A stretch of 64,000 bases of DNA from Verminephrobacter eiseniae EF01-2 (lineage in GTDB: Bacteria; Pseudomonadota; Gammaproteobacteria; Burkholderiales; Burkholderiaceae_C), in assembly GCF_000015565.1 (NCBI RefSeq), contig NC_008786.1, positions 3,100,001-3,164,000 on the forward strand, read 5' to 3'. The notes beneath the pieces were generated by a model, which ran no database searches, was not told the origin of the DNA, and saw nothing but the letters and a program-made list of their open reading frames with translations. Position 1 is the stretch's first letter; every line of letters starts with the position of its first letter. Positions 55,538 through 64,000 of this stretch are shown here, piece by piece. Position numbers and translations under genes: made by a program.

Positions 55538-57693
55538 GCGGTCACCCCTGCGTCGGCGGCCATGCGCGCATCCGCCGTCAGTTGCAGCGACCTGGCGCGG
55601 CGCACCAGAGCGTCGAGTTGATAGATGCTGGCCACCACCGGCTCGCCGGCGCGCGCCGGCGGTTCGGCGCCTGCGGCGTCCATCGCATGCACGGCGTTCA
55701 CGGCGTTCGATAGCCGCTGCGCCGGCACTTGCGTCAGGCTGCCCGCAGGCGCATCGGTGGCGCGGGCCAGCACCTGCTGCGAGTTCTCGAAAGCCACATC
55801 GTCGAGCCCCAGCAGATTGGCCAGCACGCGCAGCACCTTCCAGGCCGCCCGGGTCTCGCCCAGGGGGCGCACCACTGCATGGAAACTTTGCAAGCGCCCT
55901 TCGGCATTGGTGAAACTGCCCGAGGTCTCGGTGAAAGGAGCGATGGGCAGCAGCACATCACAAAATTGCATGTTCGCCTTGAACGGGCTCAGGCTCACCA
56001 CCATCGAGGCCGCCGCCAAGGCCGTGGCCGCCTGCGCACCGGCGGCCGAGTCGTAGACCGGTTCGGTGTTGAGCAACAAGGCCGCCTGCAAACCACCGGC
56101 GAGCATTTGACCGGCATGCAGACCGCCATGGAGGGGGTAAGCGCCGACCCACTGCGCGCCCACGGTGTTGGCCGCCTCGGTGAGGTAGCCGACCGTGGCC
56201 CCGGTGTGCTCGCCAATCCAGTTGGCCAGCGCCAGCAGCCGGCTGGCCTGGGCATGGTGCGCAGCGGCGTTGCCGAGCAGCACGGCCTTGTGCTCGGCCG
56301 GGTCCAGCAACGAGCGCGCAATGGCCATGGCCGCCGCGTCGGTGGCCACGGCCCCTTGCGGCGCCGCAAGGCCCTTGTGCCGTGCAATCGCTGCCGCAAT
56401 GGCGGCCAGCGTCTGCGGCCACTGGCGGGCTGGCTGCGCGACGAACGGCGCCACCGGCAACGCCCAATCGCGCGCCGCCGAGCCCAGCGCGCTGACCTGG
56501 CAACCATGGCGTGCCGCCTGGCGGATGCGCTGCGCGAACAGCGGGTGGTCTTTGCGCAGGTCCGAGCCGACGACCAGCACCCGCTGCAACAGCGACAGCG
56601 ACGCAATCGATCGGCCGAGCCAGCGTATGCCCTCGGGCTGCGCAAACTCGGCGTTGCGCAGCCGGTAGTCGATGTTGTCGCTGCCCAGCCCGCGTACCAG
56701 CGTCGCCGCCAGATACAGTTCTTCGAGCGTGCTGTGCGGGCTGACCAGGGCGCCGATGCTGGCCGCGCCATGGTCGCGGCGAATATCCTTCAGCCCGTTG
56801 GCCACATATTCCAGCGCGCTCTGCCAATCGACCTCTTGCCAGACGCCGCCTTGCTTGAGCATGGGCCGGGTCAGGCGGTCTGCGCCATTGAGCGCTTCGT
56901 AGGAGAAGCGGTCCCGGTCGGCAATCCAGCACTCGTTGACGGCCTCGTTCTCGAACGGCAGCACGCGCATCACCTGGTGGTTCTTGACCTGCACGATGAG
57001 GTTGGCGCCGGTGGAGTCGTGCGGGCTGACCGAGCGCCGGCGCGACAGCTCCCAGGTGCGCGCGCTGTAGCGAAAGGGCTTGCTGGTCAGCGCGCCGACC
57101 GGGCAGATGTCGATCATGTTGCCCGACAGTTCCGAATCCACCCACCGGCCCGCCACCGTGGTGATTTCGGAATGCTCGCCGCGCTCGATCATGCCCAGTT
57201 CCATCACGCCGGCCACCTCCTGGCCGAAGCGCACGCAACGGGTGCAGTGTATGCAGCGGCTCATCTCCTCCATCGAGATCAGCGGCCCCACGTCCTTGTG
57301 CGGTACGACGCGCTTTTCTTCCGCGTAGCGCGCCGCCGAGCCGCCGTAGCCCACGGCCAAGTCCTGCAACTGGCACTCGCCGCCTTGGTCGCAGATCGGG
57401 CAGTCCAGCGGGTGATTGATCAGCAAGAACTCCATCACCGAGCGCTGGGCCTTGATCGCCTTGTCGCTCCTGGTGCGCACCACCATGCCTTGCGTGACCG
57501 GCGTGGCGCAGGCCGGCATCGGCTTGGGCGCCTTTTCCACATCCACCAGGCACATGCGGCAGTTGGCGGCAATCGACAGCTTCTTGTGGTAGCAAAAATG
57601 CGGGATGTAAGTGCCGGCCTTTTCTGCGGCATGCATCACCATGCAGCCTTCGGCGACTGCCACTTTCTGACCGTCCAGTTCAATTTCAAGCAT
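55534..57693 (-). CDS. nuoG: NADH-quinone oxidoreductase subunit G
   Basis: 719 residues. N-terminal [2Fe-2S] N1b motif [20 protein letters not shown], His/Cys-ligated N5 ([20 protein letters not shown]) and N4 ligands [16 protein letters not shown] with ICPVGALTS. The extra N7 cluster cysteines of E. coli are absent (the segment reads [14 protein letters not shown]). A molybdopterin-oxidoreductase-like C-terminal part is degenerate, as usual. Overlaps nuoF by eight bases. Confidence 0.96.
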   Translation of the reverse strand: MLEIELDGQKVAVAEGCMVMHAAEKAGTYIPHFCYHKKLSIAANCRMCLVDVEKAPKPMPACATPVTQGMVVRTRSDKAIKAQRSVMEFLLINHPLDCPICDQGGECQLQDLAVGYGGSAARYAEEKRVVPHKDVGPLISMEEMSRCIHCTRCVRFGQEVAGVMELGMIERGEHSEITTVAGRWVDSELSGNMIDICPVGALTSKPFRYSARTWELSRRRSVSPHDSTGANLIVQVKNHQVMRVLPFENEAVNECWIADRDRFSYEALNGADRLTRPMLKQGGVWQEVDWQSALEYVANGLKDIRRDHGAASIGALVSPHSTLEELYLAATLVRGLGSDNIDYRLRNAEFAQPEGIRWLGRSIASLSLLQRVLVVGSDLRKDHPLFAQRIRQAARHGCQVSALGSAARDWALPVAPFVAQPARQWPQTLAAIAAAIARHKGLAAPQGAVATDAAAMAIARSLLDPAEHKAVLLGNAAAHHAQASRLLALANWIGEHTGATVGYLTEAANTVGAQWVGAYPLHGGLHAGQMLAGGLQAALLLNTEPVYDSAAGAQAATALAAASMVVSLSPFKANMQFCDVLLPIAPFTETSGSFTNAEGRLQSFHAVVRPLGETRAAWKVLRVLANLLGLDDVAFENSQQVLARATDAPAGSLTQVPAQRLSNAVNAVHAMDAAGAEPPARAGEPVVASIYQLDALVRRARSLQLTADARMAADAGVTA

Positions 57694-59044
57694 GGGTTTT
57701 CTCGTGCTCAGGCGCAGGCTTGCCGATCAGGGCTTCAAACTCGGGACGGAAATGCTTGATCATCGCGCGCACCGGCATCGCCGCCGCATCGCCCAACGCG
57801 CAGATGGTGCGGCCCTGGATGTTGTCGGCCACCGAGTTGAGCAGTTCCAGATCACCCGCGCGGCCCTGTCCATGACGGATGCGGTCGATCACGCGCCACA
57901 TCCAGCCCGTGCCCTCGCGGCAGGGCGTGCATTGGCCGCAGGATTCGTGCATGTAGAAATACGACAGCCGCCACAGGCTCTCGACCATGTCGCGCGAGTC
58001 GTCGAGCACGATCACCGCGCCCGAGCCCAGCATCGAGCCGGCCTTGGCGATGGCGTCGTAGTCCATCGTGCAGGCCATCATGGCGGCCGCTGGCAGTACC
58101 GGCGCCGACGAGCCGCCGGGAATCACGGCCTTGAGCCGACGGCCCTGGCGCACGCCGCCGGCCAACTCCAGCAGCTTGGCAAAGGGCGTGCCCAGCGGCA
58201 CTTCATAGTTGCCGGGCAGCTCCACATCGCCGGAGACCGAGAAAATCTTCGTGCCGCCGTTGTTCGGCTTGCCGCATTCCAGATAGGCCGCAGCGCCATG
58301 GCGCATGATCCACGGCACGGCAGCAAAGGTCTCGGTGTTGTTGATCGTGGTGGGCTTGCCGTACAGGCCGTAGCTGACCGGAAACGGGGGTTTGAAACGG
58401 GGCTGTCCCTTCTTGCCTTCCAGCGATTCGAGCAAGGCCGTTTCTTCACCGCAGATGTAGGCGCCGAAGCCATGGCTGGCATGGAGCTGAAAGTCGAAAC
58501 CGCTGCCCAGGATGCCGTGGCCCAGATAGCCTGCGGCGCGCGCCTCGTCCAGCGCGACCTCGAAGCGTTCGTAGGTCTTGAAAATCTCGCCGTGGATGTA
58601 GTTGTAGCCGACCGAGATGCCCATCGCATAAGCGGCGATGAGCATGCCTTCGATCACGATATGGGGGTTGAATTGCAGGATGTCGCGGTCTTTGCAGGTG
58701 CCCGGCTCGCCCTCGTCGGAATTGCACACCAGGTACTTTTGCCCGGGAAACGAGCGCGGCATGAAACTCCACTTCAGGCCCGTCGGAAAGCCCGCACCGC
58801 CGCGCCCGCGCAGGCCCGACTCCTTGACCATGGCCAGCACCTGGTCCGGGGTCAGGCCCTGGCCGCCGTCCCGGCCCAGAACCCGGCGCAGCCCCTGGTA
58901 GCCGCCACGGGCCTCGTAGTCTGCCAGCGTCCAGTTGCTGCCGTTCAGGCCGGCGTAGATCTGGGGCTCGATATGGCGGCCATGGAAGCAGGTCTGCACC
59001 CCTGTGGCCTGGAACTGCGAAAAAATCTGTGCTGCCGTGGTCAT
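57686..59044 (-). CDS. nuoF: NADH-quinone oxidoreductase subunit F
   Basis: 452-residue NADH-binding subunit with FMN and cluster N3. Motifs are [20 protein letters not shown] (FMN/NADH glycine loop), [15 protein letters not shown] and the N3 ligands [12 protein letters not shown]. The ATG at 59044 overlaps the nuoE stop; the open frame extending to 59173 is just overlap with nuoE. Confidence 0.97.
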   Translation of the reverse strand: MTTAAQIFSQFQATGVQTCFHGRHIEPQIYAGLNGSNWTLADYEARGGYQGLRRVLGRDGGQGLTPDQVLAMVKESGLRGRGGAGFPTGLKWSFMPRSFPGQKYLVCNSDEGEPGTCKDRDILQFNPHIVIEGMLIAAYAMGISVGYNYIHGEIFKTYERFEVALDEARAAGYLGHGILGSGFDFQLHASHGFGAYICGEETALLESLEGKKGQPRFKPPFPVSYGLYGKPTTINNTETFAAVPWIMRHGAAAYLECGKPNNGGTKIFSVSGDVELPGNYEVPLGTPFAKLLELAGGVRQGRRLKAVIPGGSSAPVLPAAAMMACTMDYDAIAKAGSMLGSGAVIVLDDSRDMVESLWRLSYFYMHESCGQCTPCREGTGWMWRVIDRIRHGQGRAGDLELLNSVADNIQGRTICALGDAAAMPVRAMIKHFRPEFEALIGKPAPEHEKTHA

Positions 59045-59538
59045 GGCGTGCCCTCCTGGCGTGCTTGCCGCAGCCCGTCCACCAGCTGATCGAGCTTGTC
59101 GCCGTCCATGAAGCTGCACATCGTGCGGTCGTTGACCAGCAGCACCGGCGCATCGGCGCAGGCCCCCAGGCATTCGCAGGATTGCAGCGTGAACAGGCCG
59201 TCGTCCGTGGTGCCGCCGCTGGCCAGCGCCAGTTTGCGCTCCAGATGCTGCAGGGCCTGTCGACCACCGCGCAACTGGCAGGGCAGGTTGGTGCAGACGT
59301 TGATCTTGTACTGGCCCACCGGTTGCCGGTTGTACATGTTGTAGAAGGTCGCGACCTCGTGCACCGCGATCGGGGCCATGCCCAGGTAGTCGGCCACCAG
59401 CGCCTGGCTGTCGGCGCTGACATGGCCCTGCTCCTGTTGCACGATGGCCAGGCAGGCCATGACCGCAGACTGCTTTTGGTCTGCCGGGTACTTGGCCACT
59501 TCACGCGCAAAACGCGCCAGCGTTGCTTCGCTCATCAT
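59041..59538 (-). CDS. nuoE: NADH-quinone oxidoreductase subunit E
   Basis: 165 residues, thioredoxin-like fold with [2Fe-2S] N1a held by the cysteines of [10 protein letters not shown] and [11 protein letters not shown]. Starts with two Met codons, the first overlapping the nuoD stop (ATGA). Confidence 0.97.
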   Translation of the reverse strand: MMSEATLARFAREVAKYPADQKQSAVMACLAIVQQEQGHVSADSQALVADYLGMAPIAVHEVATFYNMYNRQPVGQYKINVCTNLPCQLRGGRQALQHLERKLALASGGTTDDGLFTLQSCECLGACADAPVLLVNDRTMCSFMDGDKLDQLVDGLRQARQEGTP

Positions 59539-60788
59539 CGGTCGATCTCTCCGAACACGATGTCCATGGTGCCAATGATGGCCACGGCATCGGCAATCAT
59601 GTGGCCACGCGCCATTTCATCGAGCGTGGCCAAGTGCGCAAAACCGGGCGCGCGGATCTTCAGGCGATAGGGCTTGTTCGCGCCATCGCTGACCAGATAG
59701 ATGCCGAACTCGCCCTTGGGATGCTCGACGGCGGCGTAGGCCTCGCCTTCGGGCACATGAAAGCCCTCGGTGAACAGCTTGAAGTGGTGGATCAGCTCTT
59801 CCATGTTGGACTTCATCGCTGCGCGCCCCGGGGCCGCCACCTTGTGGTTGTCGGTGATCACCGGGCCGGGGTTGGCGCGCAGCCAGGCCACGCATTGCCC
59901 GATGATGCGGTTGGCTTCGCGCATTTCCTGCACCCGCACCAGATAGCGGTCGTAGCAGTCGCCGGTCTTGCCCACCGGCACATCGAAGTCCATGTGCTCG
60001 TACACATCGTAGGGCTGGGTCTTGCGCAGATCCCAGGCGATGCCCGAGCCGCGCAGCATCGGGCCGGTCATGCCCAGGTTCAGCGCCCGCTGCGGCGAGA
60101 CCACGCCGATGCCTACGGTGCGCTGCTTCCAGATGCGGTTGTCGGTGAGCAGGGTTTCGTACTCGTCGACGCAGCCCGGAAAGCGCTGGGCAAAGTCGGC
60201 GATGAAGTCGAGCAACGAGCCCTGGCGGTTCTGGTTCAGCGCCGCCAGCGCCCGGGCGTTGCGGATCTTGCTGGCCTGGTAGCGCGGCATGCTGTCGGGC
60301 AGGTCGCGGTACACGCCCCCCGGACGGAAATACGCCGCGTGCATGCGTGCGCCCGACACGGCTTCGTACATGTCGAACAGGTCTTCGCGCTCGCGGAAGG
60401 TGTACATCAGCATGGTGGAACTGCCGCAATCGTTGGCGTGCGAGCCAAGCCACATCAGGTGGTTCAGCAGCCGGGTGATTTCGGCGAACAGCACGCGGAT
60501 GTACTGCGCGCGCAGCGGCACTGGCAGGCCCAGCAGCTTTTCGAGCGCCAGGCAATACGCATGCTCGTTGCACATCATCGATACATAGTCCAGCCGGTCC
60601 ATGTAGGGCAGCGACTGTATGTAGGTCTTGTGCTCGGCCAGCTTTTCGGTGGCGCGGTGCAGCAGACCGATATGCGGATCGGCCCGCTGCACCACTTCGC
60701 CGTCAAGCTCCAGCACCAGGCGCAGCACGCCATGCGCGGCCGGGTGCTGCGGGCCAAAGTTCAGGCAGTAGTTCTTGATTTCAGCCAT
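59535..60788 (-). CDS. nuoD: NADH-quinone oxidoreductase subunit D
   Basis: 417 residues, hydrogenase-large-subunit-like quinone-site protein. [20 protein letters not shown] at the start and [17 protein letters not shown] are conserved quinone-binding segments; ends [13 protein letters not shown] 59-bp gap to nuoC is the longest spacing between the peripheral-arm genes. Confidence 0.97.
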   Translation of the reverse strand: MAEIKNYCLNFGPQHPAAHGVLRLVLELDGEVVQRADPHIGLLHRATEKLAEHKTYIQSLPYMDRLDYVSMMCNEHAYCLALEKLLGLPVPLRAQYIRVLFAEITRLLNHLMWLGSHANDCGSSTMLMYTFREREDLFDMYEAVSGARMHAAYFRPGGVYRDLPDSMPRYQASKIRNARALAALNQNRQGSLLDFIADFAQRFPGCVDEYETLLTDNRIWKQRTVGIGVVSPQRALNLGMTGPMLRGSGIAWDLRKTQPYDVYEHMDFDVPVGKTGDCYDRYLVRVQEMREANRIIGQCVAWLRANPGPVITDNHKVAAPGRAAMKSNMEELIHHFKLFTEGFHVPEGEAYAAVEHPKGEFGIYLVSDGANKPYRLKIRAPGFAHLATLDEMARGHMIADAVAIIGTMDIVFGEIDR

Positions 60789-60847
60789 GGTGGGTCGCGG
60801 GGGTGGCGCTGCGGTTCGAGGCGGCTTGATACGGCTTTGGCGCGGCT

Positions 60848-61459
60848 TCAGTGCGGGTCGGCGTAGTGGTCTTCGCGGATGATGCGCGGCGTGATCTCGC
60901 GCGGCTCGATCGACACCGGCTCGTAGACCACACGGCGCAGTTCGGCGTCATAGCGCATTTGTACGTGACCGGACAGGGGGAAGTCCTTGCGGAACGGGTG
61001 GCCGATGAAGCCATAGTCGGTCAGTATCCGGCGCAGGTCGTCGTGCCCGTCGAACAGGATGCCGAACAGATCGAAAGCCTCGCGCTCATACCAGTTGGCC
61101 GAATTCCACAGCCCGCAGACCGAGGGCAGCAACGGAAAATCATCGTCCGGGCAGAACACCTTCACGCGCAGGCGCTGGTTCAGGCTCACGGACAGCAGAT
61201 GCGCGACCACGCAATAACGCGGCCCCTGCTGCACGGCGTCGGCATAGGTCGAGTAATCCACCGCGCACAGGTCGATCAGCTGCTCGAAGCGGCAGACCGG
61301 GTCATCGCGCAGCACGCGCATTGCATCGAAGTAGTCGGCCGCAGCCAGCACCACGGTGACTTCCTCCAGCGCCAGCGTGATCTGGCGCAGCCGGGCGCCG
61401 AGGGCTGCGGCAATGTGGTCCCGAAGTCGTTCCGGCCGAATGGCAACAGCGGTCATCAT
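60848..61459 (-). CDS. nuoC: NADH-quinone oxidoreductase subunit C
   Basis: 203 residues, 30-kDa type subunit with [20 protein letters not shown] and [20 protein letters not shown]. Start MMTAVAIRP at 61459, with AGGG upstream and seven bases after the nuoB stop; seven further in-frame codons upstream would overlap nuoB. It is separate from nuoD, unlike the fused enterobacterial form. Confidence 0.95.
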   Translation of the reverse strand: MMTAVAIRPERLRDHIAAALGARLRQITLALEEVTVVLAAADYFDAMRVLRDDPVCRFEQLIDLCAVDYSTYADAVQQGPRYCVVAHLLSVSLNQRLRVKVFCPDDDFPLLPSVCGLWNSANWYEREAFDLFGILFDGHDDLRRILTDYGFIGHPFRKDFPLSGHVQMRYDAELRRVVYEPVSIEPREITPRIIREDHYADPH

Positions 61460-61466
61460 CAGGCCC

Positions 61467-61946
61467 TCAGGCGCGGGCAATGGTGTGGCTGCGGCGAATC
61501 TTCTGCTGCAGTTGGAGGATGCCGTAGATCAGGGCTTCGGCCGTCGGCGGGCAACCCGGCACATAGACGTCGACCGGCACGATGCGGTCGCAACCGCGTA
61601 CCACCGAGTAGCTGTAGTGGTAGTAGCCCCCGCCGTTGGCGCAGGAGCCCATCGACAGCACCCAGCGCGGCTCGGACATCTGGTCGTAGACCTTGCGCAA
61701 GGCCGGCGCCATCTTGTTGCACAGCGTGCCGGCCACGATCATCAGGTCGGCCTGGCGCGGGCTGGCACGAAACACCTCGGCGCCAAAGCGGGCCAGGTCA
61801 TAGCGTGCCGCTGCAGAATGGATCATCTCGACCGCGCAGCAGGCCAGACCGAAGGTCATGGGCCACAGCGATCCGGTCTTGGCCCAATTCACCACCGAGT
61901 CATAGCTCGTAGTGATAAAACCTTCCTTCATCACGTTTTCGATCAT
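61467..61946 (-). CDS. nuoB: NADH-quinone oxidoreductase subunit B
   Basis: 159-residue subunit holding cluster N2. Ligands are the tandem cysteines in [11 protein letters not shown], Cys in [12 protein letters not shown] and Cys in [12 protein letters not shown]. Start [10 protein letters not shown] at 61946 matches betaproteobacterial homologues; eight more codons are open upstream. Confidence 0.97.
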   Translation of the reverse strand: MIENVMKEGFITTSYDSVVNWAKTGSLWPMTFGLACCAVEMIHSAAARYDLARFGAEVFRASPRQADLMIVAGTLCNKMAPALRKVYDQMSEPRWVLSMGSCANGGGYYHYSYSVVRGCDRIVPVDVYVPGCPPTAEALIYGILQLQQKIRRSHTIARA

Positions 61947-61970
61947 TGCATCGTCCTCAGTGCACGGCAC

Positions 61971-62330
61971 TCATTCCCAATCGAGCGCACCCTTTTTCCA
62001 CTCATAGGCAAAGCCCACGACCAGAATCGTCAGGAAAATCAGCACGGCCACGAAACCGGCCATGCCCACTTGCTGCAGCGTCACTGCCCAGGGGAAGAGA
62101 AACGCGATTTCGAGGTCGAACAAGATGAACAAAATCGCCACCAGGTAGTAGCGCACATCGAACTTCATGCGCGCATCGTCGAAGGCTTCGAAGCCGCATT
62201 CGTAGGGTGAGTTCTTCGCGGCATCCGGGCGGTTCGGGCCGAGCACATAACCCAACACCAGCGGCACGACGCCAACGGCAATGCCGACCAGGATGAACAA
62301 AAGGACGGGGAGGTACTGATCGAGATTCAT
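61971..62330 (-). CDS. nuoA: NADH-quinone oxidoreductase subunit A
   Basis: 119 residues, three helices, with the conserved acidic loop [20 protein letters not shown] between helices 1 and 2 and [14 protein letters not shown]. First gene of the nuo operon. The ATG at 62330 ([12 protein letters not shown]) is the family start. Confidence 0.96.
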   Translation of the reverse strand: MNLDQYLPVLLFILVGIAVGVVPLVLGYVLGPNRPDAAKNSPYECGFEAFDDARMKFDVRYYLVAILFILFDLEIAFLFPWAVTLQQVGMAGFVAVLIFLTILVVGFAYEWKKGALDWE

Positions 62331-62438
62331 CGTGGGGATGCACTCAAGCGCTGCGGCCTGTCGGAGCCGGTGCCCGGGCATCCGGCGCCGGCAAGCAGGT
62401 CAATGGTTTTGCCCATGTTTTTTTGCAAGTCTTCGTTC

Positions 62439-62523
62439 TGGTGCCGTCGGCGAGACTCGAACTCGCACAGCTCGCGCCACTACCCCCTCAAGATAGCGTG
62501 TCTACCAATTCCACCACGACGGC
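62439..62523 (-). tRNA. tRNA-Leu (anticodon GAG)
   Basis: 85 nt on the minus strand. Acceptor strands GCCGTCG and CGACGGC pair fully, followed by A and an encoded CCA (62439-62441). The anticodon arm is CTATC, loop TTGAGGG, GGTAG, giving GAG, and a long variable arm fits class II leucine tRNA. T-arm GTTCGAGTC is present. It lies between secG and nuoA. Confidence 0.95.
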
Positions 62524-62624
62524 CATTTTTTTGTCTGCTGGGCATGAGGAAGACGGGAAAAGCGCTTCGCAGACAATCGCGGATTCTACCCCCGCAAAAA
62601 CCCTGGGTGGGCCTCGGCGCCTGA

Positions 62625-62987
62625 TTATTTGGTCGGAATCTGCGCTGCCCCCGAAGCCGGTGTCGCCGCAGCCGATGCCGGTGCGCTGGCCGATGCAGCC
62701 GGCGCCGCAGCGGCCGGGCTTTCCAGCACGCTGCCGGCGCCGGCGGGGCGGGAATTGCCAAAGTGGGCCAAGGCCAGCGTCGCCAGCAAAAACACCGATG
62801 CCAGCACCGCCGTGGTGCGCGACAGGAAGTTGGCACTGCCGCTGGCGCCAAACAGGCTGCCGGAACTGCCGCTGCCAAATGCCGCCCCCATGTCCGCGCC
62901 CTTGCCATGCTGGATCAGGATCAGGACGATCATCACCAGCGCCGCCAACATCTGCACGACCAAAATCAGATTCACGATCACGTTCAT
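62625..62987 (-). CDS. secG: Preprotein translocase subunit SecG
   Basis: 120 residues with two membrane helices ([19 protein letters not shown] and [17 protein letters not shown]) around the conserved [20 protein letters not shown] loop. The C-terminal 45 residues are an Ala/Pro/Ser-rich tail. It assists the SecYEG channel. Start four bases inside the tpiA end (overlap), so co-translated. Confidence 0.95.
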   Translation of the reverse strand: MNVIVNLILVVQMLAALVMIVLILIQHGKGADMGAAFGSGSSGSLFGASGSANFLSRTTAVLASVFLLATLALAHFGNSRPAGAGSVLESPAAAAPAASASAPASAAATPASGAAQIPTK

Positions 62988-63790
62988 TGTCTGTTCACCC
63001 CTGATTCCATCGCTGGCCCGCCGTCTGCGCAGGCCGCCGCGATGATTTGCAAAAAGTCCGGCGCCTTCAGCGCTGCGCCGCCGACCAGCCCGCCGTCGAT
63101 GTCGGGCTGCGCCAGCAATGGCGCGGCGTTGGCCGCGTTCATGCTGCCGCCGTACAGCAGACGGATGCGCCCGGCATGGCTGCTGGCAGCGCCAAGTTGC
63201 GCGCGCAGCACGGCATGCACCGCCTGCGCTTGCCGTGCAGACGCCGTGCGGCCCGTTCCTATGGCCCAGACCGGCTCATACGCCAGCACCACCTCACTGA
63301 TGCAATGGCCGTTGAGCTGTATCACTGCCGCCAGTTGGCGCCGGACCACGGCCTCGGTCTGGCCGGCCTCACGCTCTGGCAAGGTCTCGCCCAGGCAGAC
63401 GATGGGCGTCAGACCCGCCGCCAGCGCGCGCTGCACCTTCTTGGCCACCAGCGCGTCGGTTTCACCGTGGTACTGGCGCCGCTCGGAATGCCCGACCAGC
63501 GCATAGCGCACGCCAAAGTCCTTGAGCATGGCTGCCGACACCTCGCCGGTATAGGCGCCGGCCTCGTGCGGTGACAGATCCTGCGCGGCCAGCGCCAGCG
63601 CCGAGCCGGCCACCAACGCCTGCACCTGCGCCAGATAAGGCGCGGGCACGGCCAGCGCCACAGTGCAAGCGGCAGCATCCAGGTCGGCGATGCCGGCGCG
63701 GATGGCCTGCAGCAAGTCCTGGTTCGCGGCCAGGCTGCCATTCATCTTCCAGTTGCCGACGATGAGTTTTTTCCTGTCGTTCATGGTCAT
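62984..63790 (-). CDS. tpiA: Triose-phosphate isomerase
   Basis: 268 residues. Substrate-site [13 protein letters not shown] (Asn and Lys), electrophile His in [12 protein letters not shown], catalytic Glu in [12 protein letters not shown], phosphate loop in [13 protein letters not shown]. Interconverts DHAP and glyceraldehyde-3-phosphate. The ATG at 63790 overlaps the upstream quinone oxidoreductase stop (ATGA); an ATG two codons on (63784) is the other candidate. Confidence 0.95.
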   Translation of the reverse strand: MTMNDRKKLIVGNWKMNGSLAANQDLLQAIRAGIADLDAAACTVALAVPAPYLAQVQALVAGSALALAAQDLSPHEAGAYTGEVSAAMLKDFGVRYALVGHSERRQYHGETDALVAKKVQRALAAGLTPIVCLGETLPEREAGQTEAVVRRQLAAVIQLNGHCISEVVLAYEPVWAIGTGRTASARQAQAVHAVLRAQLGAASSHAGRIRLLYGGSMNAANAAPLLAQPDIDGGLVGGAALKAPDFLQIIAAACADGGPAMESGVNRQ

Positions 63791-64000
63791 GGCCAAGTCA
63801 ACACGATTTTGCCGATATGCCGGTTCGACTCCATCAGCGCATGGGCTTGGCTGGCATCGGCCGCAGCAAACTGGCTGTGCACCACCGGGCGCAGCGTTCC
63901 GGCGGCCAGCAGCGGCCACACCCGTTCGCGCAGCGCGCGCGCAATCGCCCCTTTGAATGGCACGGCGCGGGGCCGCAGCGTGGAGCCGGTGATGGTCAGC
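63787..64000 (-). CDS. NAD(P)H-quinone oxidoreductase, PIG3 type (C-terminal part)
   Basis: The last 70 codons are in the window: [40 protein letters not shown], then [18 protein letters not shown]. This is the end of a zinc-free medium-chain reductase of the TP53I3/quinone oxidoreductase type. The stop overlaps the tpiA start, a linkage common in Comamonadaceae. The cofactor-binding part lies outside. Confidence 0.85.
   Translation of the reverse strand, partial: LTITGSTLRPRAVPFKGAIARALRERVWPLLAAGTLRPVVHSQFAAADASQAHALMESNRHIGKIVLTWP

Overview
The window reads as a high-GC betaproteobacterial chromosome, most likely Comamonadaceae (Verminephrobacter, Acidovorax or Comamonas type). The evidence is the tpiA-secG-tRNA-Leu-nuoA-N block, a phenol hydroxylase cluster ordered like dmp/aph with both a DmpR/AphR-type and a GntR (AphS-like) regulator, tripartite-tricarboxylate 'Bug' receptors in catabolic operons, and heavy insertion-sequence damage. 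The species is an inference from gene content only.

Left part (1-12.9 kb), mostly ordinary chromosome. A minus-strand malonate operon comes first: GntR regulator, malonyl-CoA decarboxylase, a Bug receptor and malonyl-CoA synthetase, the last running off the window. Then a CsoR/RcnR-family metal sensor with an RcnA-type exporter, the ribosome-assembly GTPase RbgA, and GlmS carrying a tandem-repeat insertion. An IclR regulator is divergent from an enoyl-CoA hydratase and a frameshifted class III CoA-transferase.

Middle part (12.9-28.6 kb), a mobile and decayed zone. An IS110-family element lies against the CoA-transferase stop. It is followed by a 5'-truncated IS3-family element, the C-terminal three quarters of a large SNF2-type helicase, a tyrosine integrase, an AAA ATPase cassette and the remains of a ring-hydroxylating dioxygenase operon. 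Beyond that are a second, internally deleted IS3 copy, an IS4-family element with an 11-bp target duplication inside an IS630-family remnant, some small ICE-like genes and a fragment that looks like ccoG.

Phenol island (28.6-45.0 kb). On the minus strand, phenol hydroxylase (dmpKLMNOP), ferredoxin (dmpQ), catechol 2,3-dioxygenase (dmpB), a GlcG-like protein and the lower meta-pathway genes C-D-E-H-(Bug)-F-G-I form one long operon that should convert phenol to pyruvate and acetyl-CoA. A GG-N10-GC sigma-54 promoter lies just upstream of dmpK. The divergent dmpR-type activator and a GntR regulator follow, then strong hairpin terminators.

Right part (45.3-64 kb). A second, differently damaged copy of the same helicase sits directly behind nuoN. 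Then come the complete fourteen-gene complex I operon, tRNA-Leu(GAG), secG, tpiA and the end of a quinone oxidoreductase gene, all on the minus strand.

The most notable structures are two. (1) A direct pair of damaged but complementary helicase copies flanks about 27 kb that include the phenol island. (2) A 162-bp palindromic-ended repeat (MITE-like, CTAG at both ends) has inserted twice, in opposite orientations, each time in frame inside a protein gene: the signal peptide of the phenol-operon Bug receptor, and the helicase. No intact novel defence system is visible; the helicase remnants suggest that one was once present.
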